From: Campylorhamphus procurvoides
Lineage: Eukaryota; Chordata; Aves; Passeriformes; Dendrocolaptidae
Reading direction: 5' to 3'
Assembly (NCBI GenBank): GCA_013396655.1
Contig: WBMV01004137.1
Span: forward strand, 3,651,838 to 3,715,837
Length of the DNA: 64,000 nucleotides
Position 1 is the stretch's first letter; each line of letters begins with the position of its first letter. The notes beneath the pieces were generated by a model. The model had not been told where the DNA came from, did no database searches, and saw only the letters and a program-made list of their open reading frames with translations. Positions 12,247-24,861 of the stretch are shown piece after piece. The position numbers and the translations under genes are program-made.

Positions 12247-15095
12247 TATTCACATCTGTTTTGACCTAAATAACTGTATTAAGGAGCTTTTAAAGGATAC
12301 TAGTTGTTTAATCAATTCTGATGTGAGAAATCCAAAAGTATGCTCCTTTCTTTTCAGTACATGGCTCTGAGTGTTAGGATGCTCTCCTGCTTTCTGATAC
12401 TTGTCCTACTAGAACATGCCACAAATTCTCCAAATTGCAGTGTTTCTGGTACAAGGCCATATTCAAATGCTTGCTCAGTGTGCTTACTGGCCCTAATTCC
12501 TCTGGCATGTTTGTTGTCTTTCTTGCAAGTAACCTCTAGGTAAGTCTTCTTTTGAAAATATTTGTATCCCTTTTTACTGACACTGTGCTCCTACAGGGCT
12601 TGCTTGTGATACCACAAGCAAATTCTTGAGGTCTTTCTTCCCTCTTAGCTGTGATTAGTTTGCCCTTCGTTTGCAATCTGTACTTCTCTTTGCAGAAGTG
12701 TTTGTAGAGGGAAAGGGAATTTTCCTCTCCTATCAGTTACAAACAAAATGTACACAAGGGGAGAATTTTCTATATAAAGCAAATTATGACCTTCTTCCCT
12801 AAGGTGCTTGAGAGTCTCTCAGGTGAATGAGTTTCAGTTCGAATAGGGTTGAAGCATCATTGCTTTTCTTACTGTATAAATGGACTTTAGAGTATTCAGA
12901 ACGATGCTAATCCTACATAGCCTTGCAATGTGACTGCTTTATAATGTGAATTAGGGGAGCAAGGAGTAGTGTTGGTCCTGGTCCTGCTGCTTGGTTCGTG
13001 CCTCTATGCAGCCACAGTGAGACTATTCACTTGTACAACAGGTCCTGTCCTCAGCCTGCACACTAATATTTATATTACATCATAAAGGTCTAGAAAGCAT
13101 TAGAAACCTACCTGGTGCGATCTGCATGGGACCAGATAAGTAGTTGTTTACTGCTGTGAGCATCTGAGTCGGGTACCTTCTTACCTGGTTAAGGTTAAAT
13201 TTGTAATCTGGTGATACCAACACCTTAAAGAGATAACCTGTGCAGTATGGCAGTTTTTCCCCTTGAGGTTACTGGTTACCTGGAACATCGAGAAACCAGT
13301 TAATTGGGGTAGAAGTATGGTTTCAGCATTCCCTGGAGAAGCTGTTGTTCAAAACAAGTGTGCCAAGGTACAAATCTGTAAACTAAAAATATATCAAAGT
13401 ACTCTAGAAGTGTGGTGTGTGCTGTTTTAAATTGAACTTGCTGGAACCAGCACTTAAGTATTCCAGGTAATTTCTAAGTGTGCCCAGCATCAGAATATTT
13501 GGATTCTAGGGGAAGACTGAGGTGGGATGAAGTGCTCCTGTAACTTCCTGTTGGCTGTCTTATTAATTTTCTAAAGCATTCTTCTTCTGATCACTTAATG
13601 TGCTTGTGTTTGTCCAGTGGCTATATAGCATGCCTGAAGAATGCCCAAATTTAACTGTTGTGGACACTTAGCACTTGGTTGTACTTGGGTTCAGATACGA
13701 GGGGAGAGTATTGTCCTGGTTCTGATCAAGCTCACCGTTATGGCTGTTCTAATTTTGTTAGTAACCTCTCAAATATATGGTTCTGTAGCTATATTATTAT
13801 TATTAGTGTACAATTATGAGCTTTAATTAAGAGGCAATACTCTGAAGTGAGTGATTTGTTTTTGAGATAGAGGTTTGGCCATGCCCTTCCTAGTCCACAG
13901 CCTGAAAGAAGGGGTGATGCTGTTTGTAGTTGTGGAAATGAAAAAATCTGTCTAAAGTGTCTCAAATGATTGACTTAAGAGGAACGGTACTGCAGATGTA
14001 AGAAATCGGTACAGAGCGTTCATCCTCTATGAGTGAGTTTGTGTACTCATCTAGAAACTAGAAATTGCATATTGACATTTTTGCCAAGTCCAGACAGCAG
14101 CAAAGCAGTTAGATAATGTGCTTTCACAGTGATGCTGTAGATGTTCTATGTCCAAAGTCATTCTGGAGGTTATTTTAGAGAGAATATCCAAGTCTTTGAA
14201 GGCTTTAAGATCTGCAAATTCCGTCTTGCAGCTTTTTTCTTCTGGTGATTTTCAAGTTGTTTATAAAACAGTGTTGGCCTTGAAATTGGCTTGTTAGCAT
14301 TTCTTTCAAAAGCATTTTTGAGGGAAACTTGTTGATTAAAATGTGAATTGTCTTGGCATATGTGTAAGGACACATAGCTGTCCTTACACAGTTCAGATGG
14401 TCCTTGAGGACCCGTATGTGTAGGAAACTTTTTGGTTTCACAGTCACTGGCCTCCTGCTGGCTCGTGCTGCTGTCTGATGTTGTATCGGGTTTTATGTCA
14501 GGGCCAGCTGGTAGAGGCAGGAGGAGAGGGTTTGGATGACTGCTGGAGGATTCTGAGCTGCAGAGGAGAGGCCTGAATGTTAATGAAGACTGTAGTGTCT
14601 CTGGGGAGAGTACAGAAAAAAGCTCTTGCCTGTTGCTTTGGCAAATAGGGTTGCCTGGAGCAAAGGGGAGAGGATGTAGTTGTTGCTGCACAGTGGATGA
14701 AATGTGGTGCCTGGTACCTTCCACTCAGAGTTGGCTGGGGAGGTTACTGGCCTCAGAAAAAGTAGTGCAGGTCTTTCATTATATTAATTTTGGGTGTTTG
14801 CTGCATTGTAAAATGTGAAGGATGTTGCATTGTTTGAGTATATAACTTGTTCTTAACTGCTGCCTTACACTTAGTGCATTGGATGTACTGAGCTCTTGTA
14901 ATACATCTCAATAAAGTCTGAAATAAGAACGTGTTTCTGTGATGATGGCTTTGGAAGCACAAAACTGTTCTTAGACGTTTTATCAAATTCCATATTTAAA
15001 GGAAAGATGTAGTTCTGCTTTTCAGGTGATGGCATCACAAAGAAGTCTAACCTATTTCTATAGTTATGTTCAAGGCTGTTTCTCTCTCTTTTCAG
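12247..15095 (+). other. GPR158: GPR158 intron 1, right part, ending in the exon 2 acceptor
   Basis: Intron sequence between the CR1 relic and exon 2. It closes with a good polypyrimidine tract (tttctctctcttttcag) and AG at 15094-15095. It contains a 184-codon open frame on the opposite strand (14170-14724) that I do not recognise and do not call as a gene. I see no other feature. Confidence 0.85.
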
Positions 15096-15201
15096 AGGTG
15101 TTGTCAAGGTTGACATCAATCTGCAGAAGGTGGACATTGACCAGTGTTCGAGCGAAGGGTGGTTCTCGGGGACGCACAGGTGTCATCTCAACAATTCTGA
15201 G
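15096..15201 (+). CDS. GPR158: GPR158 (metabotropic glycine receptor), coding exon 2
   Basis: Second coding exon, 106 bases. The first base completes the arginine codon split across intron 1. The next 105 bases encode 35 residues beginning GVVKVDINLQKVDIDQC and ending HRCHLNNSE. This matches the end of the GPR158 Cache domain, including the two conserved cysteines and the SSEGWFSGTH segment. NNS near the end is an N-glycosylation sequon. The acceptor is a strong pyrimidine tract plus CAG, and the donor is GTATGT at 15202. The exon ends in phase 0. Exon phase and length agree with the vertebrate gene, where the EGF-like segment follows in exon 3. Confidence 0.96.
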
Positions 15202-16537
15202 GTATGTCTGTCCCTAAGGGACTTCACTTCGATAACAAAACTTTCCACTATGAGTAGTCTTCTGTAGTATAAGTGTTATTGATTTTATAGGCATTAAGTG
15301 TGGTTTGTAGGCTGAAGAAATCTTTCTGTGCAAGGTGTTACGGTGTGCGTGAGTTTCAAGAGTGCCTGCATTTCAGAATTACTGGTGTTAAATGAAACAG
15401 AAGGTAAGTTCTTGTGAAGAAATGACAGAGGGGAAAAGAATATTACCAATAAAATGGTTTATGAAGTTCTGCTTTGCAAGTCAAACAATTATTTTGTGCT
15501 CAAAATGAAAATAGTCTTTTAATGTCAGTGTCACTTTTGCTTGGACAGCTTTGCAAAATATAGTAGAAGTAGCTCAAATGCTAATGATAATTTAGACAGA
15601 AAAACATGGTCTTTTGATAGAATGGTACAGAATAATGGCAGAATTGCATACTATAGTTCTTAGTGGAAATGCCAGCATTTTGACAGAGCTGATTAAAATG
15701 TTTCTGTTCAGCTCCTTCCTGCTTCCGTTTTCTTCTGAAGGTCTGTCTCTGATTCCATCTGTCAGTGTATTGTAGATCATTCAGCCTGGCCAGTCATGTG
15801 TTCAATGAAATTTTAAAACAAAATACATTCAGTGTTTTTTCTTAATTATGTCATAAGAAGTTGTTTTCAGAGGCAACCATTTGTTTTCTGTGCACCTCTT
15901 GCAGTCCTGTGTTTTCAGAAGGGAGCATAGGGAAGGCTGATGGTTGTCTACCAGAAGTCAGGAGATGTTTGCCTAATCCGCTCTAAAATGCCAATTTATC
16001 AATGCCAAATCTAAATTTAGGAAAACAGTTGGTTTTGATGAATTCAACTGCTAACGTTTTTCAGCAAGAAGAAAAGGGAAAAAAAAAACCCCAACCCTTT
16101 GAGAAGACTAAGAAAAAACAAGGTAAAATGGAAATGGAAAAAATGAAAAAAGATCAGTGGTGGGATCACCTGGAGGTTTAATAACATGAATAAGGAGATG
16201 AATGCCATTTCATGAATGGCTTTTCAGGTTGTATGCAGAGGAAAAACCTACCAGCTGTTCTTCCTTCTCCATAACACTTACTAGAGTGTTAAATCAGCAA
16301 GGCTGTCATGGCTGAAAGAAGGACATACAGGTAACAGAAACCTCCCCCAAAGTGAAAGGAGAGGAATGCCTTTCCTTACTGCACCCAAAGAGGATGAGAC
16401 TCCTTGCTTAATAGGAGTGGGCATGGGGAGTTGCTGGGAACAGTCTGTAGAGACTCTTCCTCTCCTTTTACCCTGTGGTCACTGCTTTAGGAGACTTCAG
16501 TCTGTAAAGAAAAATATTCTTTCTTTACAAGCAGATC
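15202..16537 (+). other. GPR158: GPR158 intron 2, first segment
   Basis: Intron sequence after the GTATGT donor up to the first LTR. It is AT-rich, with an A-rich stretch near 16070-16155 that includes a G3-A10-C4 motif at 16076-16092. No exon, repeat family or RNA gene was recognised. Confidence 0.8.
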
Positions 16538-17094
16538 TCTCATGGTCTAGCCCATGTTGGCAGCTAAGTACAATGCAGTCATTGCCCCTGCCATGGGGAG
16601 GAGAATTGAGGGGGAAAAAATGTGAAAACTCGTGGGTTGAGATAAGAACAGTTTAATAATTAAAACAAGGCAAACATAGCAATGCTAATGATAATTAAAA
16701 AATATACTACTACTAAAACGATGGAGAAAAAAATCCCCAGAAAATAAAACCCAAGAACAACAAGTGATGCACAATACAGTTTCTCACCACCTGTTCAGCA
16801 ATTGAGCCTTCGTGTCCAGATCTTTGCAGTTTATATACTGAGCATGATGTTCTGTGGTATGGAATATCCCTGTGGCCAGTTTGGCTCAGCTGTCCTGGTG
16901 GTGCTTCCTTCTGGCTTCTTGTGCACCTCCTCTCTGGCAGAGCATGGAAAACTGAAAAATCCTGGGAGTAATGTAAGCATTGCTTATCGACAGGTGTTTT
17001 GGTTGTTGCTATCATTATTATTCTCATAGTGCATCCAAAACACAGCACTGTATCAGCTACCAAGAAGAAACTATCCCAGCTGAAACCAGGAGGA
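16538..17094 (-). mobile_element. Solo LTR of an avian endogenous retrovirus (antisense, degenerate)
   Basis: Read on the minus strand, the element starts near 17091 with the widespread avian LTR opening (cctggtttcagctgggatag). It continues through gctgatacagtgctgtgttt and a TATA box (TATATAA on the minus strand, 16831-16837), and ends near 16538 in a decayed form of the usual LTR end. The downstream stretch contains tctcaacccacgagttttc, typical of this LTR's 3' part. Only one LTR is present, with no internal viral genes, so it is a solo LTR left by recombination. The ends are eroded and I could not find a target-site duplication. Family recognition is from memory of bird genomes. Confidence 0.8.
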
Positions 17095-20000
17095 AGTCCC
17101 CTATGCTGCTTTTCATTTTGTTTCACTGGAATCTACTGTGTGGGATAAGGGTAACTTACATAATTATACAGCGGTGTTTTCCATGCAGTTTTCCTTATAA
17201 ATGCTAATAAAATGATGCTTCGCATACTGTTTTGTCCCCTTAGAGGAGGATACAGAAATCTGCTGCTGGAATGCTCTGCCCCTGTTTACAAAGTCTGTCT
17301 CTAGCAGAGTCAGGAAGAGAATGCAGATCTCTGGATTTCCAGTTGTGCTGAAGTTAGATCCTTCTTGCTTTGTTTAGTTTTGTTAAGTGACTTGAGTATT
17401 TAGTGAATTTCTGCTTTGTCTCTGAACGTCTGTTTACTGCATATCCCATATTGTGTGGCTGGGCTACCAATGCCATTTAATCTAAGGCATAAAGCTCAAT
17501 ATTGTGGACTATTTCTATATTTCAGAAATATAACTCCCCTCTTTTCTAATGCTGTGAAAACATAATGAGTGACTTAAGGAATGGACAAGAGGGAAAAAAA
17601 CCCCCAACCTATGGATTACTTAAAATGCTTCTTTACTTTGTCTTACATTTAATTTTATAGTGGCTGAATCAGAGTCTACTAGGCACATTACAGACCAATT
17701 CTGTTATTTTCTTCCTAGATGTACTAGTCCTCCTTAAACTTTCATCTCTCCTTAGGTTTAGGTGTTTTTCCTTAGGATTGATGGCTCTTAAATGTCTTGC
17801 TTTATGTATGATGCCCTCAAATTGAACACAAAACAAAAGCAAGCTCTGGGAACTTTGGATTTCCCATTTTTCATTTGACAACCTAAATTCCAAATATGTA
17901 GTCAAACTTTTTCCTGATTCATTCTCTTTTGTGGACAATACACATATATCATGGCAGCCTAGATGAACTGGAAGAACAAGAGTGCCCTTCTTTAACCTCA
18001 GGATAACTGGAAACTGCCCAGCGTAGGCAAGAAGATAGGTGAGACTTAACACAGGAAGGCCAGACTGCGGCATGGTTAAAGTCTATTTATATTGTGATTT
18101 TTTTTAAAAAAAATAAATTATTTTTTAAATTGTATCAGGCAAAAAGAGGCTGATGACCAGGTGTTATTTTTGTGACCTGGAGGAAGAAATGTCAGCTCCT
18201 AGGGAAGCACAGAGAGCTACATTCTCCTTCTTGCCCTCTACCTTGATACTCAAATAGACAACAGCTTCCCCAAAAGCTGTATAGGCAAAATACTTGGATT
18301 CTGTGACACTGCTAGAGAAGAGGCAGGTAATACCTGCAGGGTAGAAATATTTAAATTTGGTAGACCATAAAATAATGCAGACAATTCTGAAATGAACAAA
18401 CATAGAAAAAATGTAGTTACCCAGTAACAAATCCAGAGAAATTTCATTGTATGGGCAGTGTTATACAGTATGCTGTCAAGACTGGTTGTAGGAGTAAGGA
18501 AACATGCATTTTTACCCTGTTTGAAACCCTTAAAGACTGTTTTTTTAATATGTTGATTTCTTCTCCATACGTGCTGGCAGCAGCTGCTGGCATTTTTAGT
18601 AACGACTTTAGAGTCCTTGTAGAAACACCAATAAAAAAGTCAAGGCTGAGGAGCATCTGAAGAAACCAGCCCATTGCGCTCGGCTGACTGCTTCCAGCCA
18701 GCAGCGTCAGTCTGTGAAAAATGACAGTGGACTCCACACTATTCCCCTGTCCTTAATGAGCCTGCCAACAGCTTGCAATGGGAGGCAGGCTCAGCTGACA
18801 TCCCTTTGGGTTTCAACAGTATTCCACAAATGACAGCATGCAAAAATATCTAGAGGAAATGGGAGAGGCAGAGTAAACAAGAAAGCTGCATTGCTGTCTG
18901 TATATCTGTGTGTGTAGAAAGATGCATAGGCTTACTGTGTGTATTTATTCTGCACAAAGACAAAATCCATTGAGAAAGGAAAACAAATGTGTGGTGCAGC
19001 CAAAATCTTTTTTCATTGTTTAGCAAAATATTTGGGACCATCATATTTTATTATACTGTATCCAGTGTTACAGACAAGGAGCTGAAAAAGGGGGAGGCAG
19101 GGGTTGATTAAAAATAGAATTGTAACAGGGACTGTGTTGGAAGAGAAGGGGGGAAAAAAAACCCCACAGGCTTTCCAGGTTTTTCAAGCAAATGCTTTTC
19201 AGCACCCTTGTCAAACTGGGAATGTTAATGTGTATAACCTGTGGGAGGGGAAGCATGACAGGAGATTAGCACCTGCAGTCCTAACCCAGTGGGTCGTATC
19301 CAGTATCGTTGGTTTTGCTTATTACCTGCATATATTTTCTGTCCTGTCCACTAGGAACAGTGCAGTCAGACTGAGAAAAATTTGAAAGAAGAGTTGTTTG
19401 GTGATTTGGTCTGAGTGAATGGGCTTATGGAATATATGTAGCTTCTAATTTGGGAATAATCATTCTTGGAGCTACAGATGGCATTCAAGAGAGGGCAAGA
19501 GAAGTACCTAAACCAGAGCAGAGAGTGGTGTGTCAGGATATATTTCCTCTTTGAAGAAAACTATTATTAGTGGTAGAATACAAATGCTAAATGCTACATC
19601 AAATGCTGGGCTGAAGGGGAAATCTAAAGCAGAAAGGGCAGTGGCTCATTTCAGTATGCAGGGAAAGAAAACATAGCTAGCACTTCTTGGATTCAGAAGC
19701 AGAAAGGTGTATCTGTTCTCTCCAGCTGATGGCCACTCCTACAACTCGAGATATTTGAAGAGCACGCAAAAGATACAAAGAACATTTTAGATCCTATTTT
19801 AAAAATAACCTTGCATCATCTGCATTCATGGGGTAGTCCCTTTATGACAGTAAACCAGATCTGAGCTGGCACTCCCCCAGACACTGTTACATAAAATAAG
19901 GTGGAGGTTTGTCAGAGTTCTCAGTGATAAACAAGATGCTATGAAAACCAACTTTCAGTTTAAGGAAGAGCCAGGTTGCTTAGCTACAGCATTTTTGCAT

Positions 20001-23000
20001 TTGAGAAAAAAAAATTTGGATGAGACTGTGTTTTGTAGGAGCTAATCTTGGTTATCAATGTTTTCTTCAAAGAAGAAAACCTTTGCAACAATTCCTTTCA
20101 TCTTAGTTAGCAGTCTTACTTTTGAGCATTTAAATTCATCTGGGTCAGTTCTATTTGCTGCTGTTTCCTTTCCCCCAGAATTAAAATATGGAAAGTGGTA
20201 GATAGTAGGCTGAATGATGTCTGTCAGAAATTAGAAAAGCAGGGGTTTATTTGGTTTATCTTGCGTATGACAGGGGATGGTAGCATAGCTTCAGTTGCCA
20301 TTTATTTCAGATCTGTGGCTACAGTTTTTGGATCTTTCTGTGCTTCATAAAGCATCTTGTTAGACAGCATTGATTAACTGAAAGGGCGCTTCTTCCCTTT
20401 GTGTTTTGGAAGGGGAGAGATGAGGCCCAGAAGTCTAGTTAGCTCGTGGAACATGAACAGAATATACCTGGTGGAAGCAAAGGGAGATGGGCCCAGGGTA
20501 GAGCTGTTCCCTGGAGAGAGACTGAGAAACTCTGTCTGTGTCTGGGGCAAGACTCAGAAGATCAAGGTGTATTGGGAGCCACAGAAAGCCTTGCAGCAGG
20601 GAGCCTGGGGACAGTAGCCAGGCTGCACCACTCTCTTGGCAGACTGGCTGTGAACTACCTTTCCTGGATGTGAAGTGGCAGAAGCTCTATCAAATCCAGG
20701 TATAAACAGGGCACAGCTTCATTCGGGGCTCTCATTTGTTATTGCTGCATTCAGAGGACTCATAATATCTGAAAAATATCACTAGTAGCACTAAGCACAG
20801 TTAGCTATATTCAAATAGATAAGTATGCAGCATTTCAGTTTCAAAGCATCTGGTCTGTTCTGTGAGAGATTCCATGTGCTTACCTTGGAAGATACACAAG
20901 TACTCCCGTACCTTCTGTGGTAAAATAAAGGGTATTACCCCCATCTTACAGCTTGATGCAGAGGCAAAATTATTATCTCTGAGCTGATAGATGCCCTGAC
21001 TGGAATTGAAGAGTGATTACCAAGTGTGCAAATTTCCTTCTCCAGAGTTTGGTTTCTGCAGAAAGGTATGCCAAGCATGTGAACTGAGAGTCCTTCTGTG
21101 CTCCAGCCAGGGCCCAGGCTGGATCATCTTCAGAATAGGATTTTGGGGTGCATTACAGGATGTACCCACTCCATGCTTCACATACTTCCAGGAAGAGTTA
21201 AGCATTCTGACATATTTTTGAAGCCTCTGTCTGGCCAGCTGCATAGTTTTCTTAGTGATCTTGACTTGTGATAGAATTCTGGTCAAAAATGAAACCACCC
21301 AAACTCCTCTTAGGTAAACACACTGTTGCTACACCTGCTGTCATTGCAAAGGACACAGCTTCCTATGAACTGTGCAGACTCTGTTCCTGACTGGCCCACT
21401 TAGCCATCAGTTTACACAGGCAATATACAGCACAGGGGTTTTTGGTTATTAAAATAAGACAATTCTGCTCATGCACACGTTCTACAGTTAATTTTTTTTT
21501 CCCTTGGGGAACAAAAACCAAACAGGGACTTGAGAAACAGTTAACTAATAGAAAGGACTCATTGTCTGTCTAAGAAAAAAGCTTTTATGAAAGTAGCAAC
21601 TGTTATTCCTGCCTTTTTTTATATACTTCATGATACCTGCACAAGAGGCAAGTTTAATTTAACCTAGAGAAGAATGTTCACTCCTCTTTTTCAATAACAA
21701 ATTAAAATTAGATTGAAAACATATTAAAGATCCCAAGATGAAAAACTGGAGAGAATAGCTTCTGAATCTTCATATTCAAAGCAATGTACTGAGTCATAGT
21801 AATAGCCTTAATGGAAAAAAAACTAATTCAGTTTTATTTTGGAAGCACAGTTTTATAGCATTAGACATTCAAATACAGCAGTTTTTATTGATGACTTCTG
21901 GTAGAAGGTGAATGCTTTTTTTTGTGATTGAAAACTAACTGCTTTTGCATTACCCAGGATTTTGTTTGAATCCCAGTAATTTTTATGATTTATTCTTATT
22001 GTTTGCATTTTCCAGTACTGTAAACTAATGGCTTACAGCTCATCTGTTCACTAAGCAGGGGCTGATCTCCTGGAAAATTCTTAGTCTTTCTTGACTTTTG
22101 TTGCTTTAGATCATTAATATATCAAGCATCTGTACTAACATGGGAAAGCAGACCATCTGATTTTTGATCTTTAACTTTTTGAGTATTACTTCTTTTCTGT
22201 ATTTTGACTAGTTTATAAGCCATCACTGAGCTTCATCATATTACTGCATTCTTTTATCATTCATCTCCTTTAAGGGTTTTATTCTTCTTTCTGTCAGTGA
22301 AAAAGTAATGAAAGAAAAAACACTTCTTCGCATCATCTCCATCATCTTATGCATATAAACTTCCTAAGATAAATAAGATATTTCTTGTCTTTGATTCCTC
22401 CTTAACTTACAAGAGATGATGAGGGAAAGTAGATATTGCCATAGAGATCAATCAGACAATTTTATATTTGTTACACTGCACTGTTTTCATCTTGCAGTAG
22501 GATCAGAATTCCTCTGCAGCTAAATTTGGTCCCTAGATTTACCACAACTGTTGTTCTCAAGGCAATCAGTTTTCCTTTACTTGAGTGAAATAGATACAGG
22601 GACTTGCGTGTTGAGCTCCACTCTTTTTGTCAGAATGTAATAGGCTTTTTGACTACTAATCCCATCTAACCATTCTGATAATTTTTGCTTCTTTTAAATA
22701 TGGTTTGATAGGGGGGAAAAAAGTATTCATGAAATGGTATAACGGTGCATTCTAATTTAAGCAAAGTGAGTCCTATATCTTTCATTCAGGCCAGTTATGG
22801 TCTTACTGTTATGTTTTAAAATACAGCTATGTTGGCTTCACCTGAGAAAAAAACTGACCTTTCTCTGTAGCTGATAAATTGAATTATTTGCAACCCTCAA
22901 TTATATTGTGTGTGTATGTTTTTATAAAAATGTCTATCTGTTCACATGTATGAATATCATATAAATGCATGCATGTGAGCATCTTTATATACGTGTCTGT

Positions 23001-23111
23001 GGAGCTGTGATTGACTCAGTCCTTTGCATAGGGGCATTCTGCTAGAGCTGCTTTGTGACTAGAGGTGACGGAGGCTGAAGAGATACTGGTGCTTGTCTTA
23101 CACCTAACTCC
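17095..23111 (+). other. GPR158: GPR158 intron 2, segment between LTR and CR1
   Basis: About 6 kb of intron. G-A-C run motifs recur at 17591-17605 and 19148-19165. A moderately GC-richer patch lies at about 20400-20700 with no identifiable content. Alternating purine-pyrimidine patches occur near 22900-22985. No exon or repeat family was recognised. Confidence 0.75.
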
Positions 23112-23758
23112 ATGCACCAACACAGGCTGCAGGGCTGAATGGCTGGAAAGCAGCTCTGCAGAAAAGGCTCAGGGGACACCAGGTTGACCATGAGCCAGCA
23201 GTGTGTTCTTGTGGCCAAGAGCCTCCTGGCTGCATGAGGCAGAGCACGGCCAGCTGGTCAAGACCTCCTCTGGAGGGCTGTGTCTGCTTCTGGGCTCCTC
23301 AGTTCAAAAGACAGGGATGTGCTGGAGGAAGTCCAGTGAAGGGCCACCAGAATCATTAAGTGTTTGGAGCATGTGTTGAATGAGGAGAGGCTGGGTGAGC
23401 TGGGACTGTGCAGCTTGGAGAAGAGAAGATTTGGGGGATTTTATCTACATGTGTAAATATGTGATGGAAAGGTGTAAAGGAGACAGAGAGAGACTCTTCT
23501 CAGGGATAGTCAGTGACTGGACAAGAGGCAGTGCTTCAAACTGAAACAGTAAAACAAAACTTTTTTTAAAAATTAAAATGTGAGGGTAGTCAGACACTGG
23601 AACAGGTTGTCCAGAGATATGAAGGAGTCTCTGTTATTGGAGGTATTTAGAACCTGAATGTATGTGCCTGTTTTAGCTGAGCCTGCCCTGAGCAGGAGTT
23701 GAGACTGGATGGCCTTCTGAGATGCCTTCCAGGCTCGGCTGCTGTGTGATTCTGTGGT
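23112..23758 (+). mobile_element. CR1 LINE 3' fragment
   Basis: CR1 3' half in sense orientation. Landmarks are aaagcagctctgcagaaaag, ttgaccatgagccagcagtg, tgcttctgggctcctcagtt, ggaggaagtccagtgaaggg, gcagcttggagaagagaaga, tggacaagaggcagtgcttc, cactggaacaggttgtccag and the terminal gattctgtgg. It is truncated at the 5' end, as most CR1 copies are, and has small indels including an A/T-rich insertion near 23560. Its tail (ctctgttattggaggtattt) resembles the tail of the copy at 11078-12246, so the two likely belong to one subfamily. Confidence 0.92.
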
Positions 23759-24196
23759 CAGCTCTCTTTCACCTTTCCCCATGATTAATTCTTCCTGTCT
23801 GATTTATATCCAGAGAATATGGTATCCTTTTTGAGCTTTGTATTTTCACTCTGCTTTATTTACACTTCTGTCAAGACTCTCTTTTATTGCCAGCTGCTTT
23901 TGCTCATCACTTGTTTCTTTTAAACGACTCGTAGTGTGTGACGATATGTATATGAGTTTTTTGAGAAATTTACTCACAATTTTTGTATAACAAATTCAAC
24001 ACTTCTTTATTCTATAACAGTAGAAGAAATGGAGTAAGTATATCCAGATTCTTATTTTTTTAGATAATAGCTGTAAACATCTCTACTTATTTATTTTCAG
24101 TACTCGGAAAGCCAATTTAGTGGAGCTAACAAGCTAACACTAAAATTTTGAATTATAGTGGCTTGCTGCTTGGGCTAGGTTTGAAATATTTTTATC

Positions 24197-24201
24197 CCTT
24201 C
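24197..24201 (+). repeat. Target-site duplication, left copy (ccttc)
   Basis: The five bases ccttc directly before the LTR are repeated directly after it at 24857-24861. A five-base duplication fits class III (ERVL-type) insertions in birds. Confidence 0.85.
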
Positions 24202-24856
24202 TGTCCTAGTTCAGCAGGAGGGACCAGTTATCACTGTGTGGGGGTGATTAAAGCTATGTATTCTACACCCTCTATTCATTCCCCAAGAACAATGGACCAT
24301 TTGCAGTAGCTGCCCAGGAAGCTGTTAGCACCTCCACACCCGGCCTGAGGGGGTGTGGGTGCTAATGGGCCATCACCGGTTCAACCATACCCCATGACTC
24401 ACAGAGTTAATCACCCATTGTGTGAGTCCCCGCCCTGGGGGAGGGACTGGGTGCTCCCTGAGGGTATATAAACGGGGCTCAGAAGGCCCTGAGCACCCTC
24501 TCCTCAGATCCAGAGGAGCAGCAGGACCTCGACAGGAGGAAACCACCACTCTCAACTGGACTATGACCATCACTCCCGACCAGACCACAGCCAGCATCTG
24601 CACCAATAGGTTCTTCACTTCTTTTTGCTTAGGACTTGGGGGAACTATGTGGGTCTCAGCACCAGGGCTAACAAACCCCTTTGGGCTTGTGCCCCGGGAC
24701 ACTGGGTTATACTGCTGGGTTCTGGTGAGGTGGAAGCAGTCTTTGTTTTTGTGTTAGTGAATTTATGGTAATATCTTTCATTAAATTGTAACTCTGACTT
24801 AAAATCTCTCTTGTGGTGGGTCCATTTCTCCTGCCGGTTTACTCTAAACCAGCACA
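24202..24856 (+). mobile_element. Solo LTR of an avian endogenous retrovirus, sense, with 5-bp target duplication
   Basis: A 655-bp LTR with TG...CA ends: it begins tgtcctagttcagcaggagg and finishes ctaaaccagcaca. It is flanked on both sides by ccttc. It has a GC-rich U3 region with a TATA box (TATATAA, 24465-24471) and a candidate start downstream of it. A candidate poly(A) signal ATTAAA lies near 24780, and a T-rich stretch ends the element. No viral coding sequence is attached, so it is a solo LTR. Matching ends and duplication make the boundaries secure. The 5-bp duplication suggests ERVL type; the exact family name is not known to me. It lies in the same orientation as GPR158. Confidence 0.92.
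24465..24471 (+). promoter_or_regulatory. TATA box of the sense solo LTR
   Basis: TATATAA sits about 264 bases into the LTR and is followed about 30 bases later by a purine/pyrimidine start-like region. It is preceded by GC-box-like sequence (ccccgccctggggg). This is the layout of an LTR core promoter. Activity is not shown. Confidence 0.65.
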
Positions 24857-24861
24857 CCTTC
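24857..24861 (+). repeat. Target-site duplication, right copy (ccttc)
   Basis: This is the right-hand partner of the duplication at 24197-24201. Confidence 0.85.

Noticed and set aside
12340..12543. Short hydrophobic frame that looks like a small membrane protein
   Set aside because: There is no splice context and no relation to GPR158 transmembrane segments. T-rich intron readily yields hydrophobic translations.
20399..20673. GC-richer patch with two overlapping frames, considered as an LTR internal fragment or exon
   Set aside because: No LTR ends, known motif or splice pair could be identified, so it is left as plain intron.
24373..24757. Open frames of about 110 codons on both strands around 24.4-24.7 kb
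   Set aside because: They lie within the sense solo LTR and reflect its GC-rich sequence, not a gene.
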